DNA of 64,000 nucleotides, taken from Paraburkholderia adhaesiva (GTDB lineage Bacteria > Pseudomonadota > Gammaproteobacteria > Burkholderiales > Burkholderiaceae). Every line of letters begins with the position of its first letter. Positions within the stretch are counted from its first letter, which is position 1. The stretch spans positions 2,828,501 through 2,892,500 of the forward strand of contig NZ_JAJEJQ010000001.1 in NCBI RefSeq assembly GCF_021390575.1. The letters run 5' to 3'. Shown here piece after piece: positions 28,829 through 36,894 of this stretch. Made by a program: the position numbers and the translations under genes. Below the pieces are notes generated by a model that worked only from the letters and a program-made list of their open reading frames with translations, ran no database searches and was not told the origin of the DNA.

Positions 28829-29433
28829 TGAACGAACATCTGATACGCGGAGCTGGATTTCACCCCGGCGTCGTTATCCCGTCTGCTGTCTGGCGACACA
28901 TCGAAGAGGGTTGTACGGAACATCCCTCGCCAGGCGGAGCGTTGATAGCTGAGGTACCTGACAAGATGCGGAAGGCCATCGAAGCACAAGGGTACGGATA
29001 TTCCAAGGCAAATGTTCTCTATACCGCGAACGGACTGGCCTATCTGAATCTCACGCTTCGGATAGGGGCCGCAGCACTGTTGATTATCGCGAATCTGGCT
29101 GAACCCTGCGTCCGACAATTTCTGCAAGATGCGCGTACACATGGGTCCATGACCATCGTGCTACATCCCCAGAACGACAGTTGGGGAAAAACACTGCTGT
29201 TCACCGTCGACAACTCAAAATACGGGATACTGCTTGACTCAACCGTGGAGGCGCGTCTCCCGCTACCAGTCGAATTATTCCAGCACAAGATAGCGGTCTG
29301 CCTTGAGCTGGGAAACGATATACCAAGACAGTCTAACGGCGTTGCACCTGAGCACGTGGCCATTGTGCTAGTCGAGAATACGACCGCACTACAGGATCTC
29401 GACAGAACTCTCGGACAGGAAAATATCTGGTAA
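28828..29433 (+). CDS. uncharacterised protein coupled to the XRE gene
   Basis: I do not recognise this 201-residue protein. It has no signal peptide, and its one hydrophobic stretch (GAAALLIIANLA) is too short for a confident membrane segment. It begins at ATG 28828, overlapping the XRE stop, and is followed 5 bp later by a strong terminator, so the XRE gene and this one form a two-gene operon. A role as partner of the regulator is possible, but nothing in the sequence shows it. Confidence 0.6.
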   Translation: MNEHLIRGAGFHPGVVIPSAVWRHIEEGCTEHPSPGGALIAEVPDKMRKAIEAQGYGYSKANVLYTANGLAYLNLTLRIGAAALLIIANLAEPCVRQFLQDARTHGSMTIVLHPQNDSWGKTLLFTVDNSKYGILLDSTVEARLPLPVELFQHKIAVCLELGNDIPRQSNGVAPEHVAIVLVENTTALQDLDRTLGQENIW

Positions 29434-29438
29434 TTCAC

Positions 29439-29464
29439 GCGCGGGCCATGCCCGCGCTTTTTTT
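29439..29464 (+). terminator. terminator of the XRE operon
   Basis: The stem GCGCGGGC, loop CAT, GCCCGCGC is followed by seven T residues. The 29465-29699 stretch after it holds no gene I can support. Confidence 0.92.
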
Positions 29465-29919
29465 GTCTGGTCAGATGTATTGGCTGATACTTGAACTGGC
29501 CAATGACGTGAGAGCGTATGCCCCGACTCGTCCACAAAAGGACGCTCGCGAACATCATTGGACATCCATGAGACCGCTTCGCTCCGGCAACGGCCAATTC
29601 GACGGAACCTGACGACGAGCAGGTGCTCTGGATACCAACGAAATCTTGATCGTTACGACTAAGATGACTCACGTCGTATGCCGCTTGCCGTCAGGGTGGT
29701 CAATCTAATGGATTGTCTGAGTTGGATTCAGCAGCCGACTCTCGCGTTTGCTGTCTGTCAGCGCGACGTAGACCTTCCAATTCCTCCGTTGCGGCAGCCA
29801 AGGCCTGAAAATGGTCGTTCTTTGCGGTTTCCAGAGGTGGCCGCGCAAATTCGGACAGTCGGATAAGTGGTTTGGCCGGGGCCTGAGCCAGCGATAATGC
29901 TGGCAAAGGAACCGAGGAA

Positions 29920-30228
29920 ATGACGAAGAGAACCCGACGGACGCACTCAGCGGCGTTCAAAGCGAAAGTGGCACTGGCAGCGGTCAAAGGTGAGCGCACG
30001 CTGGCCGAACTGGCACAGCAGTTTGATGTACATCCGAACCAGATCACGGAATGGAAGCGGCAGTTGCAGGAGCGTGCGGCAGACGTGTTTGGTGCGACAG
30101 GTGCACCGTCGAGCGATCCGCCGGTGGACGTGAAAACGCTGCACGCGAAGATCGGGCAGTTGACGCTGGAGAACGATTTTTTGTCAGGAGCGCTCGGCAA
30201 AGCCGGACTGCTGAGCGCAAAGCGATGA
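29920..30228 (+). CDS. IS3-family transposase OrfA (copy 2)
   Basis: This 102-residue protein has an HTH_Tnp_1 domain ([40 protein letters not shown]) and a C-terminal coiled segment ([19 protein letters not shown]). It is the DNA-binding part of the transposase. The ATG follows GAGGAA. Its stop overlaps the OrfB ATG (ATGA), so translation may be coupled or frameshifted. Confidence 0.92.
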   Translation: MTKRTRRTHSAAFKAKVALAAVKGERTLAELAQQFDVHPNQITEWKRQLQERAADVFGATGAPSSDPPVDVKTLHAKIGQLTLENDFLSGALGKAGLLSAKR

Positions 30229-31055
30229 TTGACTGTACGCATGCGCTGCCGGTTTCGCGACAGACGCGACTGGTTGGCATCGCGAGATCGAGCGCATATT
30301 ACCGGGCGCAGCCGGTCAGCGAGGTCGATCAGTTGCTGATGCGGCGAATCGACGAACTGCACATGGAGTTCCCATTTGCAGGGGCGCGGATGCTGGCGCG
30401 CCTGTTGCGCCGGGAAGGCCATGAGGTGGGTCGCCGTCGCGTACGCACGCTGATGAAGCGCATGGGCGTCGAGGCGCTGTACTGCAAGCCGAACACGAGC
30501 CGCCGCAACGCGCAGCACAAGATCTGGCCGTACCTGCTGCGCGGCATGAAGATCGAGCGTGCCAATCAGGTGTTCGCCCTCGACACGACGTACATTCCGA
30601 TGGCGCGCGGCTTCGTGTACCTGACGGCAGTGGTGGACTGGGCGAGCCGCAAGATTCTCGCGTACCGGGTCGCCATCACGCTGGAAGCCACGCACGCCGT
30701 CGAGGCGCTGGAAGAGGCGTTCGCCCGCTACGGACTGCCCGACATCGTGAACACCGATCAGGGTAGCCAGTTCACGGCGGGCGCGTTCACCGAGGCGGTG
30801 CTGAGCCGGGGCGTGCGGCTGTCGATGGACGGCAAAGGGGCCTGGCGCGACAACGTGTTCGTCGAACGGGTGTGGCGCAGCATCAAGTACGAAGAGGTCT
30901 ACCTGAAAGCGTACGAGTCGGTCAGCCATGCCCGGCGCTCCATCGGCGAATACGTCGAGCTGTACAACCGGAAACGGCCCCATTCGAGCCTGGCGGATCA
31001 GACCCCGGATGAGGCATACTTCGCGACGCTGCCTGCGATCAAATCGGCAGCATGA
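30225..31055 (+). CDS. IS3-family transposase OrfB (copy 2)
   Basis: This 276-residue DDE transposase has Asp in ALDTTYIP, Asp in [11 protein letters not shown] and Glu in [11 protein letters not shown], with the HTH_21 domain ([19 protein letters not shown]) before the core. It ends 61 bp before the IS terminus. Its sequence equals that of the copy at 22748-23578. With an intact OrfA it should be able to mobilise both copies. Confidence 0.92.
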   Translation: MIDCTHALPVSRQTRLVGIARSSAYYRAQPVSEVDQLLMRRIDELHMEFPFAGARMLARLLRREGHEVGRRRVRTLMKRMGVEALYCKPNTSRRNAQHKIWPYLLRGMKIERANQVFALDTTYIPMARGFVYLTAVVDWASRKILAYRVAITLEATHAVEALEEAFARYGLPDIVNTDQGSQFTAGAFTEAVLSRGVRLSMDGKGAWRDNVFVERVWRSIKYEEVYLKAYESVSHARRSIGEYVELYNRKRPHSSLADQTPDEAYFATLPAIKSAA

Positions 31056-32362
31056 TTGCCTCGGACGTTCCACTTAAAAATCTCAGATGACTGTCCGAAC
31101 GAGTGAGGCCACCTCTTTCCCGACAGCTTTGCCGCCATTGCTGAAAGCTGGTTTTCAGCGATACGACGTCCTTCTCAAGTGCATCAAGAAAACAGGGTAT
31201 TTCGCGATTTGGCCAGTTCGGCTGTCTACCCAGCAACTGAGCTTCCAGCATAGCAAGGGGAGAATCCGGCGGAGACAACACCGCCGACGTATCAATGTCT
31301 TCGGACAGTACTTCGTTTGGTGTGGCTATCAGCGTGGTTCCAATAAAGGTCGACGCAAGTAGCTGTGGCGTCAGAGATTCGAACCGCTTTCGAGAGCGCA
31401 ACCGATATGGCCAGTCCCCTGAGGGGCCATCCGGTACTTTGATCGATCCTCCGTCGTCTATCATGAATCCAATGTCACCGATCCCTCCCTTCGTGAACGT
31501 CTCACCCGAGACATGAAGGTCGAAGAGCGGGCTACGATTCTTGAGATCAATCGATTGCACCGCCAATCCCGGTAGAAACTCGAGGTAGCCGACAATCCAC
31601 CCCGACGCATGCCAGCCAAGCGTGAGGAATACCTGTTCGACAGCGTGTACCTGGCCCCCTACTTCCACATTAGTATTGTGGACAGTGAGGCGGGCCGACG
31701 CACTTGAACGAATGATTGTGCATAGATAGACCGTCGGCCAGTATGAAGTGGAAACACCGATTGAGTCCTGCTCCCAGGTGTTGGGCTTAAAGATGTCCTC
31801 CCCGTAGACTGCGGAGACCGTGTAAGCATCCTGGAAGAACTGTTTCAACCGATAACGTTCAGCGATCACCGCAAGTTTCGCCTTTAGCAGCCGCCATACA
31901 GCTTGCGCAGGTGAGAAAAACTCTTCATCAATCGCGTCCTGAGCGCTGAAAGCATTTGACCCTTCTGTAAGCCGGATGATCGCGTCGTGAGGTGCCATCT
32001 CCATCAAATCGGCAGCCGCCAGCGCCAAGCGCAGGTACGGTAGCGGATGGGCACACAAGCGCGGCTCCTTCGTTCTCCTACTTTTTGATTTTGGCAAAAG
32101 ACAGTACTCGCCCAGAGCGTTGACGGGGGCATCGGGATTGTGTCGAAGCCCAGACTTCACAACGACGTCACTTTTCCGGACACCTTGCTCTTTGGCCTGA
32201 ACCAACAACTCGCCCAAATTCTGGGCGAGCGTTCTCTTCTCATACAGCGGCATCACGCCGCTGTACTCTTCGATCTTCTTTTCCGCAACTGCCGCGAGAT
32301 ACGCACTGTTTCGCATCAGCGATTCGGCAGAAGTCGACACGATTCCTTCCCGACCAAAAATT

Positions 32363-32599
32363 TCAACCTCGATAGGGCTCATGGGCACGGATATAACGCG
32401 CGCGGCTAGCACGTGCCCGAGAAACCTTGCCGCTCAACGGCGTCTGGACATGAAGCCACACTTCACCACTTCCGTCCCGCTCGAAACCGATGATTTTCCA
32501 TACACACCCGAAATCGGTGCCTTTCAAATGAACCTTCATCCCAACTGTCATCGCGGGCAGTGGAATCGGAACACCTTCGTTTAGTCGCCTGCGCCACAT
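32363..32599 (-). CDS. small uncharacterised protein (78 aa)
   Basis: The gene begins at ATG 32599 with an excellent ribosome site (AAGGAGGAG). The basic product (LHVQTPLSGKVSRARASRA) contains no family motif I recognise; the middle (MKVHLKGTDFGCVWKIIGF) looks like a small beta-rich fold. It is the first gene of an operon with the IS-split gene, whose start lies inside its last codons. A TATAAT box and a palindrome lie about 95 bp upstream. Confidence 0.65.
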   Translation of the reverse strand: MWRRRLNEGVPIPLPAMTVGMKVHLKGTDFGCVWKIIGFERDGSGEVWLHVQTPLSGKVSRARASRARYIRAHEPYRG

Positions 32600-32693
32600 C
32601 TGCTCCTCCTTAAGAAAAAATTGCGCTGCAGGAGGAAGTATGAGGAGAGGGCCGCAACTAATCTCTACGCAAGCACGAGATTTTTCATCAAAT

Positions 32694-32726
32694 TATACGT
32701 AGATTCTATGTGAAAAATTACATAGA
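32694..32726 (-). promoter_or_regulatory. promoter with palindromic operator for the 32599 operon
   Basis: On the minus strand TATAAT occupies 32694-32699. Just upstream, TCTATGT (32705-32711) and ACATAGA (32720-32726) form an inverted repeat with an 8-bp spacer that covers the -35 region, where no good -35 hexamer is visible. This fits a repressor or activator site. From 32727 to 33061 I see no supportable gene. Confidence 0.5.
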
Positions 32727-33061
32727 TCGATCAAAGTCGTCGTTCACCCTGCTAGTTGCTCGGTACGAGTTAGGAAACTTCCACTTTTACGGCCCGCAAC
32801 ATCGGCCTGCACCTCATTTACGTATGGGCGGAATCTGTCGGCCATTGAGATCGGGAACATTGCATGCAGGAAAGATGCCCCTATCCGAGGCGGTGCGTAG
32901 CAGTGTGCTGACGCACTCCGTAAGACAGTCGCGACCGTGCCAAGCGTCTGAACGGCGCCTGTGGCCGGATTGCGGCCTGTCGCGCCGAGCGACACAGCGA
33001 CTTATGGCCTGACATGACGCTGAACAGCGAATAAAGCCTCGACTTATTCAGGCAATACTGA

Positions 33062-33088
33062 TAAAAACGGCTCCCCGAAGGAAGCCGC
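33062..33088 (-). terminator. terminator after the 33108-34024 genes
   Basis: Read on the minus strand, GGCTTCC, tetraloop TTCG, GGGAGCC (one G-T pair) is followed by five T residues, 20 bp after the stop at 33108. Confidence 0.7.
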
Positions 33089-33107
33089 GAATCATGTGTC
33101 TGGATCT

Positions 33108-33398
33108 TCAATGCCTTGAACTGACCTGACACGCCGCCAACTCAGCTATCGCTGCCGACTGCATGGCCAGATAGTACGCCCGACCAAACGCAGGTGCCCC
33201 GGTTGGTATTGAGGACTCGGTATACAGATGGATCGTTACGTCGTCCGGCGCATCAACCATGTACCTCACCGCCTCAAAAAAGGCCACTGCTTCGTCCTGA
33301 TCCTGAGCCTCCAGAAGCGCAACCGTAATCCCGCTTGGCTCATGTCTTACCGCGTAGAACCTACATTGTGCCGAGACAGGGGTTGGATACCTCGTCAT
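33108..33398 (-). CDS. small uncharacterised protein (96 aa)
   Basis: I do not recognise this protein. It reads as a compact mixed alpha-beta domain (CRFYAVRHEPSGITVALLEA, DEAVAFFEAVRYMVDA, VTIHLYTESS). Its start overlaps the stop of the upstream gene, so the two are co-translated, and a hairpin terminator follows. It belongs to the plasmid-like block beside the TrfA-type initiator. Confidence 0.55.
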   Translation of the reverse strand: MTRYPTPVSAQCRFYAVRHEPSGITVALLEAQDQDEAVAFFEAVRYMVDAPDDVTIHLYTESSIPTGAPAFGRAYYLAMQSAAIAELAACQVSSRH

Positions 33399-34024
33399 AG
33401 TTGTACGTGCTTCACGTCAGCCAACTGGTGCGTGGCACAGTATTCGACAGGCATCACGATGCCAACGTGTACCGAGTGGACCTCAATGTCGTTGATCGGT
33501 GGTACGGCTGCCCGCTCACTCGTCGCATGCGCGGCCAGCGCAAGTTCGACCAATACGTCATCAGCCGAATGCTGGGAACCGAGCTGGCACAACGAATACA
33601 TCGGCACGACCCCGCTCCACGGCAGGCGATCCGCCAGGGTAAACTGCTTTTCTGTTCCGCACACGCCCAGCACGCACACCAGCGAGTCATGTCTGAGCGA
33701 GCCGAACAGCCGTTGAATCGGTGGTTCGTACATCGGCAGCAGGAATCTGTGCTGATGCGTGCCTAGCTGATATGTGACGATACCGAAGTGGTTACCTAAC
33801 GGCCCCACAAACGCCGTCAGGCGCAGGCCGACGGGCAAGCGTTGGTCGACCAGCGCATCAGATGCCTGCGTGCCTGTTTCGCCGAACAATCCCCATCTCT
33901 CGCGTGCATTGTGGTTCCACCCTACTACGTCATTGCCCTGCATCAAGTTGCTCAGTTCTCCCTGTGCCAGGATGCGTGCTTCAGAGATCACGGTACCGTT
34001 CAGCTCATATGTTGCGAAGGTCAT
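33395..34024 (-). CDS. uncharacterised protein, paralogue of the 35690-36331 product
   Basis: This 209-residue protein shares a central block with the gene at 35690-36331: NHFGIVTYQL versus NYAVMAIQL, then QHRFLLPMYEPP versus QHRFLLPLFEQP and SLRHDSLVCVLG versus SLREGPLQLSLG. Both end with a segment holding VGIVMPVEY or VSVMMPMEA. I do not recognise the family; no catalytic motif or signal peptide is seen. Its start is 48 bp downstream of the shared TTGCTATAC motif, and AAAGGA precedes the ATG. The next gene overlaps its stop. Confidence 0.6.
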   Translation of the reverse strand: MTFATYELNGTVISEARILAQGELSNLMQGNDVVGWNHNARERWGLFGETGTQASDALVDQRLPVGLRLTAFVGPLGNHFGIVTYQLGTHQHRFLLPMYEPPIQRLFGSLRHDSLVCVLGVCGTEKQFTLADRLPWSGVVPMYSLCQLGSQHSADDVLVELALAAHATSERAAVPPINDIEVHSVHVGIVMPVEYCATHQLADVKHVQL

Positions 34025-34071
34025 TGCTGTTGTTGTCCTTTAAATGTGGCACACCGAGACTGGTGCACTTC

Positions 34072-34080
34072 GTATAGCAA
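34072..34080 (-). promoter_or_regulatory. TTGCTATAC motif upstream of the 34024 gene
   Basis: On the minus strand the sequence reads TTGCTATACGAAGTGC. The same motif lies at the same relative place before the paralogue (36369-36377) and in the 28129-28174 region. It may be an extended -10 or an operator. Confidence 0.5.
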
Positions 34081-34123
34081 CGCCGTCAACTACGAACGGT
34101 CGAAGTGACGTAGCCGTCGTCAT

Positions 34124-34406
34124 CGCGCAGTTGTCCCACCGGGGTAACTGTGGAACGCCTTCCGCAGAAACAGCGGGCGAAGCCCACTGGCCAACAAGGC
34201 GGAACCTCTGACGGAGGCTGCAACAGAAAAGCGCCCGCCTAGTTAATCGGTTATGTGGTTATTTGGTTACGTGCCAACGGCAACCCGGAAAACCGCACCA
34301 GGCGGGATTTCAGCTTTGGGAGCGGTGGGCCAACTGCGCGAATTCCGTGGGTCAATTACGCGATGGCGGCGGGACAATTGCGCGATCCAGGTGGGCTGAC
34401 TGCGCG
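34124..34406. other. candidate plasmid-type replication origin (oriV) with iterons
   Basis: Four 17-bp direct repeats start at 34324, 34346, 34368 and 34390, exactly 22 bp apart: GGTGGGCCAACTGCGCG, CGTGGGTCAATTACGCG, GGCGGGACAATTGCGCG and GGTGGGCTGACTGCGCG. An inverted fifth copy, GGTGGGACAACTGCGCG, is at 34124-34140. Three 8-bp AT-rich repeats (GGTTATGT, GGTTATTT, GGTTACGT) fill 34249-34272 and contain a DnaA-box-like TGTGGTTAT. The last iterons overlap the 3' end of the adjacent TrfA-like gene. TrfA of RK2 also binds 17-bp iterons spaced about 22 bp, so the match of initiator and iteron geometry is strong. Activity is inferred. Confidence 0.8.
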
Positions 34407-35234
34407 CCGACACTGCACTAACCCGTCGCAAATCATGAATGTGCTAAGAAAGCCGACCTTGACCAGTTGAGCGAGTGCCTGATCTAGCTTGCGCCGGAAC
34501 TCCTTGCGTGGCGTTCCATCGCCGCACAGACTTTGCAGTCGGTCGAGCGGAAAATCGATGGGCTCACGATGTGACGAATAAAACCCGAGCATCCACGACG
34601 CAAGCGATGAGCCCCGCGTAAGTTGGTCTTCGTATTGCTTCAGAATGCGCGTGTACTGCCGGTCGCGAAATAATTCGGCAATCTCCCGGTCGAAATAGAC
34701 CCTGATAGCTTTCGAACCGGGTACGAATTCCCATTTCGCAATGAGCGATACAGCTGCACCCTGCCGCGAGATACGCGGCACGAACATTTGCAGACTTGTA
34801 GCTTTGAGCCGGGTCAGCGTATCGATCAGTTTTTTGTACGCGGCATTCGATGTGCCCCATCCGATTTCGTCACAAAAACGGCGCGGGCGAAACGTCGCCG
34901 AGCCCGGCGTATCGCCCTCGAGATGCAGCGCATACATGAACACCCGCCGGTCATCCTGGCGAAGTTCCTCCCCGGTGTACTCGATATATCCGTTGCGTGC
35001 GGCCTGCACCATTAGCCGGTGGCGAAAAAACTGCCGTCGCAGAGAAGCCGGATCGGCAACGCGGAACAGAGCGCACCTCACAAACTCATTCGGAATGACC
35101 GGCGCATTATCTGGGCGTGCAGGCACAAGCAGGTGCGATTCCTGCCATAGCTGTGGCGTTGGTACAGAAGGTCGTGGCTGGACGCCCTCCTCGCGCTGCT
35201 GCTCGGCGACAAGCGCGTCGAGTATGTCGTTCAT
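34356..35234 (-). CDS. TrfA-like plasmid replication initiator
   Basis: The 292-residue product resembles the TrfA family of IncP-type replication initiators, which bind iterons and load the host helicase. Matching features are an N-terminal VIPNEFVRCALFRV segment, IEYTGEELRQDDRRVFMYALHL and the C-terminal winged-helix stretch ASWMLGFYSSHREPIDFPLDRLQSLCG. The four 17-bp iterons lie at and just beyond its 3' end. I chose ATG 35234 (MNDILDAL); another in-frame ATG is at 35258. An overlapping small gene precedes it. The family call is from conserved-segment recognition, not from a search. Confidence 0.78.
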   Translation of the reverse strand: MNDILDALVAEQQREEGVQPRPSVPTPQLWQESHLLVPARPDNAPVIPNEFVRCALFRVADPASLRRQFFRHRLMVQAARNGYIEYTGEELRQDDRRVFMYALHLEGDTPGSATFRPRRFCDEIGWGTSNAAYKKLIDTLTRLKATSLQMFVPRISRQGAAVSLIAKWEFVPGSKAIRVYFDREIAELFRDRQYTRILKQYEDQLTRGSSLASWMLGFYSSHREPIDFPLDRLQSLCGDGTPRKEFRRKLDQALAQLVKVGFLSTFMICDGLVQCRRAVSPPGSRNCPAAIA

Positions 35235-35482
35235 CGGATCAACTCGGACAGGACACAATCATCCAGTTGCTCCAGCGCCAGATCGAGACCGCGTTCAAGC
35301 GCTCGATCCAGAAATTCAACCCCTTCGAATCCCCCGACGCGCCACGCCTGCGTGATGTCATATGTCCAAGGTGAGCCATCTCGGTCACGCCGCTCTAGCA
35401 GGTAGCGCCTATGGAGCGTGGTGTTGGCATCGACGATGACATATATTTTCCGGTAGCCGGGCTTGCCGTAGCTTCTCTTCAT
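35231..35482 (-). CDS. small uncharacterised protein upstream of the replication initiator
   Basis: This 83-residue protein (MKRSYGKPGYRKIYVIVDAN at the start, an acidic helical end with LDLALEQLDDCVLSELI) overlaps the initiator start by 4 bp, so it is likely co-translated with it. I recognise no family. Small leader genes that couple to or regulate an initiator are common in plasmids, but no such role is shown here. Confidence 0.55.
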   Translation of the reverse strand: MKRSYGKPGYRKIYVIVDANTTLHRRYLLERRDRDGSPWTYDITQAWRVGGFEGVEFLDRALERGLDLALEQLDDCVLSELIR

Positions 35483-35572
35483 GATGGTCCGTGGTCAAAT
35501 TGAAACCACAAGTCCAGCGATCAGTTTTAGCCGTGGCGGCAAGACCGCCCCCCAAGCAAGCATGCATCCGAC

Positions 35573-35604
35573 AAAAAAGGGCGGCCCGCTTACGCAGGCC
35601 ACCC
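35573..35604 (-). terminator. terminator after the 35690-36331 gene
   Basis: On the minus strand GGGTGGCC and GGCCGCCC pair across a short loop and are followed by six T residues. It separates this gene from the replication block. Confidence 0.65.
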
Positions 35605-35689
35605 CGATCACAGCCTAAATCATCTGCTTCCGGCCACCCTCCACGCATGGCAGGAGTGCAGCCGGAGTGCGTATTGCCTTTCCCTTGGG

Positions 35690-36331
35690 TTAGTGCACCA
35701 TCTCATCCACCTGTCTGTCCGAGGTCATCAATACCCGGTTGAATGCCTCCATCGGCATCATGACGGAAACGCTCAAATCGTCGACGCTACGGCCATCAAC
35801 TAGGGATGGAAGCATGCTCAGATTACATACCTCGCCGACAACGTCCTTCCACGAGCTCAGCGTATCTCGGTCATCAATATCGACTCCCGATTGCAAAAGG
35901 TTCGCGACGGGCGCGTGCAATTTCTGCGGGAACGTGACTGATGTAATGGCCGCGTTATCACCACCGGCGTCACCCAGCGACAACTGAAGCGGCCCCTCCC
36001 GCAGCGACCGGATGAATTCGGCGACGGGTTGTTCGAACAGCGGCAGCAAAAATCGATGCTGGTACGAATCGAGTTGTATGGCCATGACCGCATAGTTACC
36101 AGCCAGGCCGCCCGTCATCATGCAGCACGTGAATCCCAACCGGGGTGTCCCGGCAAGTAGTCGCGAGAACATGGGCAGAGACACGTCTCCACACAGGAAC
36201 CAACCACCTAGACCTGCTGACCTATCCTGCCTGTCCCCCACAACTGCCATCACTTCGTCCGGTGCCATTAATCTGGCAGGGTAAACAGTTGCGTCACCGT
36301 GTCGTCCCAGCACTCCCATTCCGTCAATCAT
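35690..36331 (-). CDS. uncharacterised protein, paralogue of the 33395-34024 product
   Basis: This 213-residue protein shares the QHRFLLP block and the surrounding SLR...LG region with the product of 33395-34024, and both lie 38-48 bp downstream of the same TTGCTATAC motif. It has no signal peptide and no motif I can name. A hairpin terminator follows. The two genes flank the initiator block and probably arose by duplication, with strong divergence outside the shared core. Confidence 0.6.
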   Translation of the reverse strand: MIDGMGVLGRHGDATVYPARLMAPDEVMAVVGDRQDRSAGLGGWFLCGDVSLPMFSRLLAGTPRLGFTCCMMTGGLAGNYAVMAIQLDSYQHRFLLPLFEQPVAEFIRSLREGPLQLSLGDAGGDNAAITSVTFPQKLHAPVANLLQSGVDIDDRDTLSSWKDVVGEVCNLSMLPSLVDGRSVDDLSVSVMMPMEAFNRVLMTSDRQVDEMVH

Positions 36332-36368
36332 CGTCGTGTCCTATATGAAGCGCCACATAGCGCAATTC

Positions 36369-36377
36369 GTATAGCAA
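36369..36377 (-). promoter_or_regulatory. TTGCTATAC motif upstream of the 36331 gene
   Basis: On the minus strand the sequence reads TTGCTATACGAATTGC, nearly the same as the site before the 34024 paralogue. Confidence 0.5.
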
Positions 36378-36411
36378 ACGTCGGACAGCACTAGCCATAG
36401 TATCGTCAGAT

Positions 36412-36894
36412 TCAGCACAGGCCGTAGTTGTTGCGCCTGAAAACCTCGCGTGCTCCGAATGCATTGCCATATGTCGCCAGCGTTTTCAGCTCCTCATAAT
36501 CCTCTTTGCTGATCTCTACGCTGTCTCGACCGATATAAAGTTTGTGGCCGTTAAATTTGATCTCATGCCCACCAAGTGCCACAGAAAAATAGATGTAGCG
36601 GCGCGACGGGGTTTTGTATTTTTCCAGAATTTCCCTTGCGTTCTCGACGCTCTCCGCTGCATAGCCCGACTCCCAGTTGTCCACTTGTTTTCCGTCGATC
36701 TCCAGCCACGACGAACCACAGCCGACATTCCCCCAACTTCTCTCCATCTCTGCTGCATGCTCGGCAAGCGTACGGGCCGCCACGCGGAGATTGCGCGGAC
36801 CTGCAGAAAACTCATAATGAACCACGGGAACACCGGCGCCGAATGACTGCATTACGCCACGGTGGAGTTTGGTTACGACAGTAATTTTTGACAT
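36412..36894 (-). CDS. uncharacterised protein (160 aa)
   Basis: I do not recognise this protein. It begins MSKITVVTKLHRGVMQSFGAG at ATG 36894, with GGAG 8 bp upstream. It contains a helical part (TLAEHAAEMERSWGN), a motif-poor beta region (YIYFSVALGGHEIKFNGHKL) and an acidic helix near the end. The frame is open for 129 more codons upstream, but that part is low-complexity and lacks a ribosome site, so I leave it out. Confidence 0.5.
   Translation of the reverse strand: MSKITVVTKLHRGVMQSFGAGVPVVHYEFSAGPRNLRVAARTLAEHAAEMERSWGNVGCGSSWLEIDGKQVDNWESGYAAESVENAREILEKYKTPSRRYIYFSVALGGHEIKFNGHKLYIGRDSVEISKEDYEELKTLATYGNAFGAREVFRRNNYGLC

Larger units (their letters stand above)
29833..31116 (+). mobile_element. 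IS3-family element copy 2, complete (1284 bp)
   Basis: The ends read AGAGGTGGCC inward with an internal TTCGGACAGTC on both sides. A 4-bp duplication TTCC (29829-29832, 31117-31120) flanks it. It carries overlapping orfA and orfB on the plus strand. The second copy at 22687-25175 is inverted relative to this one. The insertion disrupts a minus-strand gene whose frame is restored by clean excision. Confidence 0.93.
29700..32412 (-). pseudogene. uncharacterised gene of about 474 codons, split by IS3 copy 2
   Basis: The 5' part (31117-32412) ends ...FQQWRQSCRE at the IS boundary and the 3' part (29700-29828) continues TAKNDHFQALAAATEELE...SDNPLD before a stop. Removing the IS and one copy of its 4-bp duplication TTCC joins the two in the same frame, which shows the gene was whole before insertion. 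I do not recognise the protein. It has a probable C-terminal helical segment (EKDVVSLKTSFQQW ... AATEELEGLRRADRQQ), and a later start at 32382 is possible. The first codons overlap the end of the small gene at 32363-32599, so both were probably one operon. Confidence 0.8.

Noticed and set aside
25176..29832. Composite transposon bounded by the two IS3 copies
   Set aside because: Each copy has its own target duplication and one splits a gene cleanly, so they inserted independently.
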